Shown here: piece after piece, positions 52,771-61,793 of the stretch
How the letters are laid out: every line of letters begins with the position of its first letter
Numbering within the stretch: the stretch's first letter is position 1
NCBI GenBank assembly: GCA_964607425.1
Contig: CAZSKQ010000001.1
Location: 1-64,000 of the forward strand
Direction: 5' to 3'
Length of the DNA stretch: 64,000 nt
Source: IDS-8 sp964607425
Lineage (GTDB): Bacteria; Pseudomonadota; Gammaproteobacteria; Steroidobacterales; Woeseiaceae
The notes under the pieces: generated by a model
What the model saw: only the letters and a program-made list of their open reading frames with translations
Told to the model about the DNA's origin: nothing
The model's database searches: none
Translations under genes and position numbers: made by a program

Positions 52771-54265
52771 GGGGAGGGGGTGGTGGTGTTTCGGGGTGCT
52801 CGAAGCTGCCCAGGTCGGGGGCGGCTCCCTGCCAGGCCGGGTGGACGCCGGCACCGCGCCGCCAGCTCGCCGGGCGGCCCAGGGTCAGCGTGCCGCTTGC
52901 GTAATCGACGTGGACGATACTAACCGGTGACGGCTGCCCTTCGATGGCGATCAGGTCGCCGGATTCGCCGGGGATGCCAAAGCCGTCGTAGAACCAGTTC
53001 GCATCGTCGACGATGAGCTCGACGCCCTCGCCGTCCGAGCGTGCGTGCGCGGCGAAAGCACCGGTATCGACAAGTCTGCTGCCTGCCCGCGGCCTGAAGT
53101 CGCCGGCCGCCGCGTCGCGGAACCCCGGGTCTTCCTCGAATTCCCCGTTCTCCAGCAGGATGACCTGCCGGCCGTCCTCGATGTCCGTCTGACGCCCGAT
53201 CCTGCCGCGGCAGTCCGCATTGCGGAAGAACGCGTTGTTCAGCACCCGGTTGTCGTAGAACCGCCGCGACGATCCGCTCTGGCCGATCACGGCATAACAA
53301 TGGTTGGCGTAAAAAGTGTTGTTGTAGAGCCGATTGCCGTGGACAAACAGCGACTCCTCCGGATAGTACTGGTAGTTGACGCCGCCGCCGAGGTTACCCG
53401 TGAACAGGTTGTAGCGCACGATGGTGTCCTGGCCGCCGTGCTGAATCGCGTTGTAGCGATAGTTGCTCCCCGCCGCCGCCGTCCCCGCGAAATGATTATG
53501 CTCCAGGAGATTGCGGCGGCTGTCGTCCAGCCGCACCGGGGCATCGCTGACACCCTCGCAATCGTATATCTCCGCGGCCTTCTGCTCGGGATTGGCGAAC
53601 CGGTTTTTGCGAAGCACGTTGTAGCTGGAACAGCGGATGCTGAGAAGGCTGTGCGAGGCGCCGTGAAAGCGGTTGCCCGCGATGACGTTGCGATCGGACT
53701 TGTCCTGCAGCAGCAGGAGGTCGCTGCCGTCCTCGAACGAGCTGTTCACGATCCGGTTGCCGGCGCTCCTGACGAGCTTGAGTGCCCCCGTCGTGCCGCT
53801 TGCGCGCGCGCCCTCGAAGCGCAGGTTGTCGATAACGATCCCGGTCGAGTTCTCCAGCCGGCCGAACCCCTGTACCCCGCTGACGGCGAGGTCGGCGATA
53901 CGGAGATGTGAGCGGTCGACCAGCCAGAGCCCGACCTCGGGCGAGGTAACGGTGACCGTTTCACCCGGCGCGCCGCGGATCACGATCGGCTGCGCGGGAG
54001 TGCCGGAGACCGGCGGAGCAAGCTGCCCGTAGGTGCCGCCGCGCAGCCAGAGCACGTCGCCCGGTGCGAGCCGCGCCAGCGCTGCGTCCAGGGACGGGAA
54101 CGCCTGCTGCTCCCCGACGGTGCAGCGGCGCATGGCGGGATCGTAGCTCCCGCAGGGCTCGGGCAGCGCCGGATCGACGTAAAGCTCCGTGCCGCCAACA
54201 GGGCCCGGACCTGCCACGGCAACAAGCAGCAACGCGGCGGCGATCGGGTTGGCTTCAATCCGCAT
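52766..54265 (-). CDS. Secreted parallel beta-helix protein
   Basis: A 499-residue secreted protein. An N-terminal hydrophobic segment (AAALLLVAVAGPGPVGG) acts as signal peptide; the mature protein begins LYVDPALPEPCGSYD and continues PGDVLWLRGGTYG and IVIRGAPGETVTV, typical of chondroitinase-B/DUF1565-like right-handed beta-helices. Rungs such as NRIVNSSFEDGSD, NVLRKNRFANPEQ and RNLLEHNHFAG follow, with a small C-terminal domain (ELIVDDANWFYDGFGIPG). It differs from the pectate-lyase-like proteins of the locus. The end is PETPPPPPL and its TAG stop lies in a REP arm. It overlaps the upstream gene by 11 bp. Probably binds or cleaves polysaccharide. Confidence 0.82.
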   Translation of the reverse strand: MRIEANPIAAALLLVAVAGPGPVGGTELYVDPALPEPCGSYDPAMRRCTVGEQQAFPSLDAALARLAPGDVLWLRGGTYGQLAPPVSGTPAQPIVIRGAPGETVTVTSPEVGLWLVDRSHLRIADLAVSGVQGFGRLENSTGIVIDNLRFEGARASGTTGALKLVRSAGNRIVNSSFEDGSDLLLLQDKSDRNVIAGNRFHGASHSLLSIRCSSYNVLRKNRFANPEQKAAEIYDCEGVSDAPVRLDDSRRNLLEHNHFAGTAAAGSNYRYNAIQHGGQDTIVRYNLFTGNLGGGVNYQYYPEESLFVHGNRLYNNTFYANHCYAVIGQSGSSRRFYDNRVLNNAFFRNADCRGRIGRQTDIEDGRQVILLENGEFEEDPGFRDAAAGDFRPRAGSRLVDTGAFAAHARSDGEGVELIVDDANWFYDGFGIPGESGDLIAIEGQPSPVSIVHVDYASGTLTLGRPASWRRGAGVHPAWQGAAPDLGSFEHPETPPPPPL

Positions 54266-55481
54266 AGTTCAGCTTCCGCCAGGGCAGGTAAACGACCGCA
54301 CGGCGGCCGGCCGGATCGTCGTAGCGCCGGGCCTGGACTTCGCGCCCGCGGCAAAAAAGCCGGACATCGCGTTCCCGGGGCACCTGGAAACTCAGGCCGT
54401 CGAGCGGCAGGTCCCCGACGCTGTCGTCGAGCAGAATGTCCAGTACCTCACCGCTGTCCTGCGTGGTGAAGGACAATGTTTGCGACAGGCGCGAAAAATC
54501 CAGTACGCGCCGCGTTGTCGCGACCAGGATTTCCTCCTGGTGCGTGCGCTCCTTCAGTTTCTCGAGCGCCGCGCGTGTAGCCGGCGGGAATCCGGTGCGC
54601 GAATCGATCCGCTTGCCGAGATGCGTATAGACGATCGCCTTCGCCCGGCGCGCGACGAGCCGGTCCAGGAAAGCATCCGAGAGCGCCGCGGCGAGGCCCT
54701 CCGCGTTGTCACCCGCCGACACGCCGAGAGGATGCGGGTTGCTTCGCAGGAACTCCGTTGCGTGCCGCCCGTCCCGCAGCGTTACGTCCCGCAGCAGCCT
54801 GTTACGGCCATGCATCACGTACCTGCCGGCGCCAAAGGCGGCGAGCGCGCGCTTGGCGGTCTCCTTGCCGAGTGTCACCAGGCTGCCCCCAGGCTGCTCC
54901 GGCCGCCAGATGCCTCCGGTACTCGGTGGAGCATCCTGCCCGTGCATGCTGCTGACGCGTCCGCGCCAGACGTAGCGCACGCCGTAGTCAAAAGTCAGAT
55001 CCGCGTGGTAGGCGGGGCTGCCGGGCAGATCGCCCTCCCCCTGCATGATATCGGCGCCGAAATTGGTTACCGCCACCGCATGATCGATCCAGACCCGAAG
55101 GCGGCAATCGAATGCGTCCAGGTGTTCGAGCGTTTCCTGCACCTGTTCGCGGCGGCTCGCCGTATCCCCGAAAGAATGGATGCAGTCGATGTGCCCGGAG
55201 CCGATCAGGTTGCGCACCGCTTCGCGCACGGCATCCGTGGTGTTCCAATAGGAAAACTGCGGTGCGTCCATGTAAAAGTAGATCGTGTTGCCGACTTCTA
55301 GATTGACGCCGGTGCCGAACGATGTACGGCTGTTCGTATTCAGGTAGCGGCTGGTGGCGAGGTAGGTTTCGGCGCCGGGTGTTTCGTCGAGGTCGCTGCA
55401 CACGGCGAGCATCGCGCGGTACGGCCAAGGGAGGTCCCGCACCTCGACGGCAGCGGTTCGATGTTTGCCGGCCGCGTCCAC
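54255..55481 (-). CDS. Hypothetical protein, possibly polysaccharide-deacetylase-like
   Basis: A 408-residue protein I cannot assign with certainty. MLAVCSDLDETPGAETYL (about 24-41) and DCIHSFGDTASRREQ (about 99-113), with LRVWIDHAVAVTNFGADIMQG, recall the barrel strands and Asp/His ligands of polysaccharide deacetylases, and KAIVYTHLGKR looks like a late strand. It lacks the standard TFDDG motif. The C-terminal 80 residues look like a small beta-sandwich. GTG start, six bases after the flippase stop; overlaps the beta-helix gene downstream. Its place among flippase, polymerase and lyase genes implies a polysaccharide role. Confidence 0.6.
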   Translation of the reverse strand: MDAAGKHRTAAVEVRDLPWPYRAMLAVCSDLDETPGAETYLATSRYLNTNSRTSFGTGVNLEVGNTIYFYMDAPQFSYWNTTDAVREAVRNLIGSGHIDCIHSFGDTASRREQVQETLEHLDAFDCRLRVWIDHAVAVTNFGADIMQGEGDLPGSPAYHADLTFDYGVRYVWRGRVSSMHGQDAPPSTGGIWRPEQPGGSLVTLGKETAKRALAAFGAGRYVMHGRNRLLRDVTLRDGRHATEFLRSNPHPLGVSAGDNAEGLAAALSDAFLDRLVARRAKAIVYTHLGKRIDSRTGFPPATRAALEKLKERTHQEEILVATTRRVLDFSRLSQTLSFTTQDSGEVLDILLDDSVGDLPLDGLSFQVPRERDVRLFCRGREVQARRYDDPAGRRAVVYLPWRKLNYAD

Positions 55482-55487
55482 CGCGAA

Positions 55488-56990
55488 TCAGGCACGCACG
55501 GCCACGAGAACACGGGCCACATCCCGGCGCTGCAGGATGAGGGTCAATACGCCGGTGATCGCGGCGCCGGCACCCAGCGTGATGAGCGGCCCGTAAGGTG
55601 AGGCGAACCGCAGCGCGGCAAGCGCGCCGCCGATCGCCGTCAGCAGGCGTACCGCCGGCCACAGCACCCTGGGCAGGTAGTCAGCCCCGAGATTCATATA
55701 CCGGACACCCTCGATGATTACCGTGAGGCCCAAGCTGAGCGTGCTCGTGGTGGCGATCAGCATGGCGGCCCGAGGCAGCGTCCAGCCGAAAACGTACAGC
55801 GACGTGATGCCGACGCCGAGCACCGCGGCCGCGCGGAAGATTGCCTTCTTCGCGATAATGCCATGCCCGTCCAGCCCGATCATGATACGCAGCAGCGCGT
55901 GCTGCGAGGTCGACAACAGCGCCCCGGCGGACAGCACGGCGCAAACAAGCCAGTTTGCATAGTCCGGCCCCATCCAGATGCCGATTACGAGGTCACCGAG
56001 AACGAACATGAACGTGAGCGGCGGGATAGCCATGATCCAGCCGACGCGGGCGCTCTCCAGGGCGAATTCCCGTAGCTCTGTCTTTTTCTGCTGACTTTGC
56101 AGCGAGCCGGCCGTCGGCGTCAGCACGTAACCGAATTTGGAGGTCAGCGTCGTGATGTGGCGTACGAGAGCCATCGGCCGTGCCATCACGGCCAATGCTG
56201 CCGGGCCAAGGTGGGCGACGATGAACACGTTGACGGTCTGGAACGTTATGATCGCCGGCAGCCCGAGCATAATGGTTTTTACGCCAAACTTGACGACCAT
56301 TTCCGCATCTTCCCTGTTGGACCAGGCGAAGCGGACGCGTAGCTCAGGGCATACCCGCCGCGCGATCACGTAACGCAGTATTTCAATGCCTGCCGTCGCG
56401 CAGAGATAGACGAGCGCCATCTCGCGCAGCCCGCCTCCCAGGGTCAGTGCGAGAATCATAAGAGCCGAGCTGACCGCGTGTCCGCCGGCGTTGATGGCGT
56501 TGTAATAGTCCCAGCGATGGCAGCCGCTGATAACGCCCCGCCAGGCGTCAAATGCCATCTCGATGGCCAGGGCACCTCCCAGGCACGCGATGATCCATCG
56601 CGCCGTGCCCGCGTAATCGCCGAGGCGGTGTTCGAGGAGGTTCGGGATAAGCCACGCGAGGATGAGGGCCGCCGCCGCAACCAGCGCCGCGATTCCGAGC
56701 TGGACCACGATGACGGTCGAAATCATCCGGTTGAGCGAGTTGACGTCACCGGTCGCGCGGTAGGTTGCCACGAAACGGTTGACCGAAGAGCCGATGCCCA
56801 GCATCGCCAGGCTGAGGTAACTGACGAACGCCCATCCGAAGTCCCACACACCCAGCGCCGCCTGCCCGATGTACCCATCGATGAGGCGCGGCATGATGAA
56901 GCCGAACGCGACGAACACGAAATGGCTGGCGTAGCTGGCACCGACATTGCGTACCAGCCTGGAGCGCCCGGTCAGGTCTTCGGCGCTCAA
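55488..56990 (-). CDS. Wzx-like oligosaccharide flippase
   Basis: A 500-residue polytopic membrane protein of the MOP/MATE-like polysaccharide exporter family. It opens with LVRNVGASYASHFVFVAFGFIMPRLIDGYIGQAALGVWDF, the usual Wzx/RfbX start, and has roughly 12-14 hydrophobic segments. Wzx proteins flip undecaprenyl-diphosphate-linked repeat units across the inner membrane. The start is probably the TTG at 56990; no in-frame ATG precedes the conserved first helix and the Shine-Dalgarno sequence is weak. It lies 19 bp after a sulfotransferase gene and 6 bp before a deacetylase-like gene on the same strand. Confidence 0.87.
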   Translation of the reverse strand: MSAEDLTGRSRLVRNVGASYASHFVFVAFGFIMPRLIDGYIGQAALGVWDFGWAFVSYLSLAMLGIGSSVNRFVATYRATGDVNSLNRMISTVIVVQLGIAALVAAAALILAWLIPNLLEHRLGDYAGTARWIIACLGGALAIEMAFDAWRGVISGCHRWDYYNAINAGGHAVSSALMILALTLGGGLREMALVYLCATAGIEILRYVIARRVCPELRVRFAWSNREDAEMVVKFGVKTIMLGLPAIITFQTVNVFIVAHLGPAALAVMARPMALVRHITTLTSKFGYVLTPTAGSLQSQQKKTELREFALESARVGWIMAIPPLTFMFVLGDLVIGIWMGPDYANWLVCAVLSAGALLSTSQHALLRIMIGLDGHGIIAKKAIFRAAAVLGVGITSLYVFGWTLPRAAMLIATTSTLSLGLTVIIEGVRYMNLGADYLPRVLWPAVRLLTAIGGALAALRFASPYGPLITLGAGAAITGVLTLILQRRDVARVLVAVRA

Positions 56991-57009
56991 TGCAGGGAGT
57001 CCAAGGCGC

Positions 57010-57981
57010 TCATGCGTAGCCGAAGCTCCGGTTCAGCCTGCCGGCCACGCGATCGAACTCGCGCAACTCGGGTGCGGTCAGCGTTTGCCGCCAGCGATCG
57101 TCGAGCCGGATCTCGCTGGTATCGTCGAGCCGCATCCCGTTGCCCACGACGTGGTGCTCGGCCGATTTGAAGTCCCTGAACGCATCGCTTTCCTCGAGGC
57201 CGAGAAACCGGTAGACCGCGTTCATGGTTCCGGACGGATCCGCGCAAAGATCCTCGTACCGGATCCGGGTTTTATCGTTCTCGCCAAATTCCTTCAGGAC
57301 CTCGCACGCTTCTTCATTGCTGCGCCGCCACTCGAGCGCCGCCTCGCCCATGCCGAGACGGCTGTGCCGTTGCGTCCCGCTGCCCCCGCCGCGCAATGCA
57401 GGATTGGTGGCATCCGCGAAGTTGGACGGATCCATGTAGGTGAGCGCCACCGCCCTGCCATCGCGCACGAGGTGAATGACCTTGATGCGCAGGCGCGTGC
57501 TCCGGCGAAGGTATTTGAGGCGAATGGCAATCTTCGACGAGTCTGCCACCATCTTCGCGCCGGCGACGCCGGCAATCGATTCCACCAGCGCCTGGTTGCG
57601 GGCGCCCCATGCCGGCAGCCAGTGCCGCCAACCGGGCGAGAACCACAGCGCCGCATCCCGGACCCGCTCCAGCACCGGGGAACGATGCAGGGGCCGCAAC
57701 AAACGTGCGGCAAACCCCGGCGCGTCGCGCAGGCTCGTCCGCGCGTCACGCACGTCGTATTCCAGTCCCGCCGACTGCATGGCGGCGGCTATCTGCTGCC
57801 AAAACGGGCAATCGCCGATCAGGCTCCGGCAGGAGCAGCGATAGCCGGAGATTTTTCCGAGCCCTGACGCCTTCAACTCGCCCGCCGTGCAGATCTCCGG
57901 GTGGGCGTTGAGCAGCATGGCCGTAAGCGTCGATCCAGAGTGGCTTGCCGCCAGGATATAGACAAGCACCGGCTCATCCAT
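57010..57981 (-). CDS. Sulfotransferase
   Basis: A 323-residue sulfotransferase. VLVYILAASHSGSTLTAMLL is the 5'-phosphosulfate loop at the N-terminus and IKVIHLVRDGRAVALTYMD the 3'-phosphate-binding region; RIRYEDLCADPSGTMNAVYRFLG is the typical later helix. A Cys cluster (GYRCSCRSLIGDCPFW) near residue 50 is of interest because it could bind a metal or form a disulfide. The start overlaps the polymerase gene by eight bases, so the two are coupled. Third sulfotransferase in the window, and the only one inside the core polymerisation operon. Confidence 0.83.
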   Translation of the reverse strand: MDEPVLVYILAASHSGSTLTAMLLNAHPEICTAGELKASGLGKISGYRCSCRSLIGDCPFWQQIAAAMQSAGLEYDVRDARTSLRDAPGFAARLLRPLHRSPVLERVRDAALWFSPGWRHWLPAWGARNQALVESIAGVAGAKMVADSSKIAIRLKYLRRSTRLRIKVIHLVRDGRAVALTYMDPSNFADATNPALRGGGSGTQRHSRLGMGEAALEWRRSNEEACEVLKEFGENDKTRIRYEDLCADPSGTMNAVYRFLGLEESDAFRDFKSAEHHVVGNGMRLDDTSEIRLDDRWRQTLTAPELREFDRVAGRLNRSFGYA

Positions 57982-59488
57982 AGCGGTAACGGTGGAAAGG
58001 CATGCGATTGTCCCTGAGTTTCCAGTAGTCCATGGCCATTACCGGCGCGTCCGGACTGCGGGCACCCGTACGGCCTTTGACCTCTTTTGCCGCTTCACGC
58101 AGCGCATATTGCTTTTGCACGTACACGCGCAACGCGAGTCCGATTGCACACCACATGCCGACGGCTCCTTCCCGCGGGTAGAACGTCTGGCTGCCCATGG
58201 AGGCGACCAGCAGTGCAAGTACGAGCGACAGGGTTACCCCGCCGATCGCCACCGCAAACTTGTCGCTTTCATCCCTGAACAGCCGCAGAGACATGCGCAC
58301 AACGAAGAAATAAAACAGGAATACGGGAATGAACCCGATGATCCCGTTGTCGAAAATCCATTGCAGGTACGCGTTGTGCGGATGCGGGAACGACTCACCG
58401 TATTCGAGGAACAGGAACGTGGAGAGTCCGGTGCGCTTCATGGCTTCCATGCCATAGCCCAGGAGAGGCGCTTCGTAAATTTTCTCCAGCACGAATGTCC
58501 AGGCGAAGGTGCGACCGGCCGTGACGGTGTACATGTGCGGTCCGTCCTCATCGGCGTATTGCAGCGATTCGATGTTGACGTTGGTATCGATCGAATTTTC
58601 GGTAAAGCCCTGCAGCATGCGTTCCTTGACGGCCGGCACGAAAGCGATGATGAGCGCCATTGCAATGGGCGCAAGCACGATGACCTTCTTCCATTTGAAG
58701 AACCCGAAGAACATGGCTATCGCGACCCAGGTGGCAAAGCCCATGCGGCCGCCGGTAAGCGCCATGCCGAAGAACACGACGCCGGCAAAGAAGATCGCCA
58801 TGTTGAACAGGAACCGCGATTCCGGCAACCCGCGAGCGCAGAAAATCGCCCAGCTTGCCCCGGCGAGGAGCATCGACATGTTCACGCGGTGATAACCGAT
58901 CTCGTTCACGAGAATCTTCAGCGCCCGGTCTCCCAGGTCACTGCCGCTCGCCAGCGCCGACAGCGGCATCCACCGGATGACCTGTATGGCCAGCAGCACG
59001 TAGACCGCAAGCACGCAGTAGACGCCCAGCCGAAATCGCTGCTCGGAGCGGCAGCCGTCGAACAGCAGCAGGCCCGGAACGACCCACTTCATCGAGTTGA
59101 TTATGTGCTCGCTGACATATTCCAGCACCGAAGGTTCCGGGGTATTGAATATCCGCGCCTCTTCATACAGCGGGCCCATGTCGAATACCAACCGGAGAAA
59201 GGAAATGCCTATGATCAGGAAGTACACGATGAGCAGGTTCCGGACGTTCTTCGGCATGTCCCATTTGAGACCTTCGCGGCCGCGGGTCGCCGCCCAGGCG
59301 AGCACGATAACCAGCAGGAGGATGTTCCAGGGATTCAGGCCCTGCACTCCCATGACCGACTTCGGGAAATCGGGGTGCTCTACTACCGCCATCAGGAGGA
59401 TCAGGCCGCACAGCGCCTTGTACCAGTCCCGCCAGGAGTAAACCGCCAGGAAGGCTATGAGCATCCAGAGAAGGGTTGTTCGGATCAT
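57974..59488 (-). CDS. Wzy/O-antigen ligase family membrane protein
   Basis: A 504-residue polytopic membrane protein with about ten or more hydrophobic segments. The FPHPHNAYLQWIFDNGIIGF motif in a periplasmic loop near residue 370 is the signature of the O-antigen ligase/Wzy polymerase family (PF04932), which joins lipid-linked repeat units or transfers them to an acceptor. The preceding long loop includes FAWTFVLEKIYEAPLLGYGMEA, also conserved. It sits between GT26 and the sulfotransferase. Whether it is a polymerase or a ligase cannot be decided from sequence alone; as the only such protein in the window, polymerase is the simpler reading. Confidence 0.85.
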   Translation of the reverse strand: MIRTTLLWMLIAFLAVYSWRDWYKALCGLILLMAVVEHPDFPKSVMGVQGLNPWNILLLVIVLAWAATRGREGLKWDMPKNVRNLLIVYFLIIGISFLRLVFDMGPLYEEARIFNTPEPSVLEYVSEHIINSMKWVVPGLLLFDGCRSEQRFRLGVYCVLAVYVLLAIQVIRWMPLSALASGSDLGDRALKILVNEIGYHRVNMSMLLAGASWAIFCARGLPESRFLFNMAIFFAGVVFFGMALTGGRMGFATWVAIAMFFGFFKWKKVIVLAPIAMALIIAFVPAVKERMLQGFTENSIDTNVNIESLQYADEDGPHMYTVTAGRTFAWTFVLEKIYEAPLLGYGMEAMKRTGLSTFLFLEYGESFPHPHNAYLQWIFDNGIIGFIPVFLFYFFVVRMSLRLFRDESDKFAVAIGGVTLSLVLALLVASMGSQTFYPREGAVGMWCAIGLALRVYVQKQYALREAAKEVKGRTGARSPDAPVMAMDYWKLRDNRMPFHRYRYG

Positions 59489-59510
59489 TGCGACCTGTCC
59501 CGGTGCACGA

Positions 59511-60317
59511 TCATGCTTGCGGGGCGCGCTTGAGTTTTTCCGATAGCACCATCCTGAGGAAAATCGAGTTCGTGACGAGGTAGCGCTTCCACAGCCGTCG
59601 CGGTTCCTGCTTGACCCGGTACAGCCACTCGAGTCCCAGCCGCTGCCAGGCGACCGGCGCCCGCGTCACTACACCCGCCACCACGTCGAAGGACCCACCC
59701 ACACCGTGTACGACCGGCACGTCCATGGTATCGGCCCAGCGGGCCATGAAGCGCTCCTTCTTGGGCGACGTCATCGCAACAAACAAGACGTCGGCGCGGG
59801 CGTCCCTGATCCTCTCCGCAACCGCATGCTCCTCGTGCTCGCTGAAGTATCCGTGCTGGCTTCCGGCGATGACGACGCCCGGGTAGCATGCCGCGAATAT
59901 CCCGCAGACCTTGTCCAGTACTTCCTGCGTCGCACCGAGGCAATACACGCGGTAGTGCTCCTCGCGCCCCTGCTCGAGGATGGCGGTCATCAGGTCGATG
60001 CCGGCAACCCGCTCCGGCAGCGGCCGCTTCAGGATCCGGCTCGCCCACACCACCGACATGCCGTCCGCATAAATAACGTCGGACTCCGTGACCGCCGCAC
60101 CCAGCTCCGGGTCGCGCCGCATGTTCACGATCTTGGCTGCATTGACTACGCCAATGTGGAGGTGCCGACGGCGGCGGATCGCGTCATGCACGCGCGCGAG
60201 GGCCTGGCTCATCGTTTCCGCGCAGATATCGACGCCGAAGAGCCGCTGAACTGCCGGCGGTGCCGGCGCGGCGCCCCGGGGCGGAAGATCCTTCTCGAGC
60301 GGAGTGGCAGCGGACAT
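59511..60317 (-). CDS. WecG/TagA/CpsF family glycosyltransferase (GT26)
   Basis: A 268-residue GT26 enzyme. Motifs are RLFGVDICAETMSQAL, VNAAKIVNMRRD, VIYADGMSVVWASRIL with the proposed catalytic Asp, ERVAGIDLM, VYCLGATQEVLDKV, DVLFVAMTSPKKERFM and GVGGSFDVVAGVVTRAP. GT26 enzymes add a second sugar (such as ManNAc or its acid) to undecaprenyl-diphosphate-sugar. The ATG at 60317 shares one base with the stop codon of the sugar-transferase gene (TGATG), which fixes the start; the longer frame lies inside that gene. So the initiating sugar transferase and GT26 are directly coupled. Confidence 0.9.
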   Translation of the reverse strand: MSAATPLEKDLPPRGAAPAPPAVQRLFGVDICAETMSQALARVHDAIRRRRHLHIGVVNAAKIVNMRRDPELGAAVTESDVIYADGMSVVWASRILKRPLPERVAGIDLMTAILEQGREEHYRVYCLGATQEVLDKVCGIFAACYPGVVIAGSQHGYFSEHEEHAVAERIRDARADVLFVAMTSPKKERFMARWADTMDVPVVHGVGGSFDVVAGVVTRAPVAWQRLGLEWLYRVKQEPRRLWKRYLVTNSIFLRMVLSEKLKRAPQA

Positions 60318-61729
60318 CAGACGGCACCGCTCCCTTTGAGGACGGACGGTATGGTCCAGAAAAGGATCTTGAGGTCGAGCCAGAAGGAGGAGTTGTCGAT
60401 GTAATCCAGGTCGAGCTTCAGCCATTGATCGAAATCGAGATTGCTGCGACCGGAAACCTGCCAGATGCATGTCAAACCCGGGCGCACGCTGAAGCGCTTG
60501 CGCTGGATGCCGCGATCGAAGCGCGAGACGTCCCTGACGGACATGGGTCGGGGTCCGACAAGACTCATGTGGCCGCACAGGACGTTGATGAGCTGCGGGA
60601 GCTCATCGAGGCTGGAGCGGCGGAGAAACCGGCCGATGCGGGTAATCCGCGGATCGTTCCGGATCTTGAAGTTCGGCCCCTGCACTTCGTTGAGGTGCTC
60701 GACTTCCTCCATGCGCTCTTCAGCATCCGCCGTCATGCTCCGGAACTTGAACATCCTGAAGCGCCGCTTCTGCAGCCCCACTCGCTCCTGCGTGAAGAAC
60801 ACCGGCCCGGGCGAGTCGAGCTTGATCGCGAGGGCGATCGCGGCAAACAGCGGGGCCATCAAGGGAACAAATGCGAGTACCACCAGGATATCGAAGATTC
60901 GCTTGGCGATCATCGCGTTCTCCGATCGCGCGATCGGCTCGAAGGTAAGAAGCGGAATGCCCTTCACCAGCGTGTAATAAATCCTGCCGGCATCGAAATC
61001 GTACAGGTCGGCCATGAATCGCAGCTTCACGCCCTCTTCGCGGCATGCATCGACAATTGCCTGCACGTCGCCAACCATCGCCCGCGGGACCGCGACGATT
61101 ACCTCATCCACGACGTTCTGCTCGAGGACGCGCGATATTTCGCTCACGTCACCGAGGATCCTGTCGTCTTTCCGCCGCCCGGCGCAACGCCCTTCGGGAT
61201 CCAGGAAGCCGACGATCGAAACGCCCCATTCGAGCTCTTCCTGCAGGCGCGCCGCCATCATACGCGCTCGTCGGCCGGAACCCACCACGAGGACCCGCAC
61301 GAAGTTGTGCAGCTTCTCCTTTCGCCGGTCGAAGTACCACCAGATGATGAACGCCCGAGCCGAAACGAGGATCGCCGAGTTGGCGAGAAAATAGCCGACG
61401 GTCACGAAACGGCTGACGAAAGTGAGCTTCAGGACGAAGATCAGGCTCATCAGTATTATGAGCAGAAGCGTCTGCTCGCGCAACAGCATCCAGATTTGCT
61501 GACCCGGCGAGAGCAGATTCAGCGACGGCTTCTGGTTGGACCACAGCCGCAGTACCGAGAAGATAGCGAGGATGAGCGGCAGGCAACGCAGGTGGGCGCC
61601 ATGATCGCTGTCATGCCCCGGAATCAGGGAATTGTGCAACTCCAGGACAATGAGGAACGACAACGTGCTGATAAGGAAATCCAGCACGAATAACAGCCGA
61701 GTAAAGTAATCTGATTTTTCGTGAAACAC
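60317..61729 (-). CDS. Polyprenyl-phosphate sugar-1-phosphate transferase (EPS initiation)
   Basis: A 470-residue PHPT enzyme. Four N-terminal membrane helices, a Rossmann-like CoA-binding-type domain (VLVVGSGRRARMMAARLQ), then the catalytic bacterial sugar transferase domain (PF02397). The latter starts with a fifth helix (AKRIFDILVVLAFVPLMAPLF) and includes SPGPVFFTQERVG, FKFRSMTADAEERM, RRSSLDELPQLINVL, MSLVGPRPM and RPGLTCIWQVSGRS. It transfers a sugar phosphate, usually hexose, to undecaprenyl phosphate and begins the repeat unit. GTG start with AAAGG before it. It forms a one-base overlap with GT26. Confidence 0.92.
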   Translation of the reverse strand: MFHEKSDYFTRLLFVLDFLISTLSFLIVLELHNSLIPGHDSDHGAHLRCLPLILAIFSVLRLWSNQKPSLNLLSPGQQIWMLLREQTLLLIILMSLIFVLKLTFVSRFVTVGYFLANSAILVSARAFIIWWYFDRRKEKLHNFVRVLVVGSGRRARMMAARLQEELEWGVSIVGFLDPEGRCAGRRKDDRILGDVSEISRVLEQNVVDEVIVAVPRAMVGDVQAIVDACREEGVKLRFMADLYDFDAGRIYYTLVKGIPLLTFEPIARSENAMIAKRIFDILVVLAFVPLMAPLFAAIALAIKLDSPGPVFFTQERVGLQKRRFRMFKFRSMTADAEERMEEVEHLNEVQGPNFKIRNDPRITRIGRFLRRSSLDELPQLINVLCGHMSLVGPRPMSVRDVSRFDRGIQRKRFSVRPGLTCIWQVSGRSNLDFDQWLKLDLDYIDNSSFWLDLKILFWTIPSVLKGSGAV

Positions 61730-61793
61730 CGGTTGTACCTTTTGCCCGGCAGGCGGCCGGGCGATGCCGTTCTTTACTATCGATCAGCCGACA

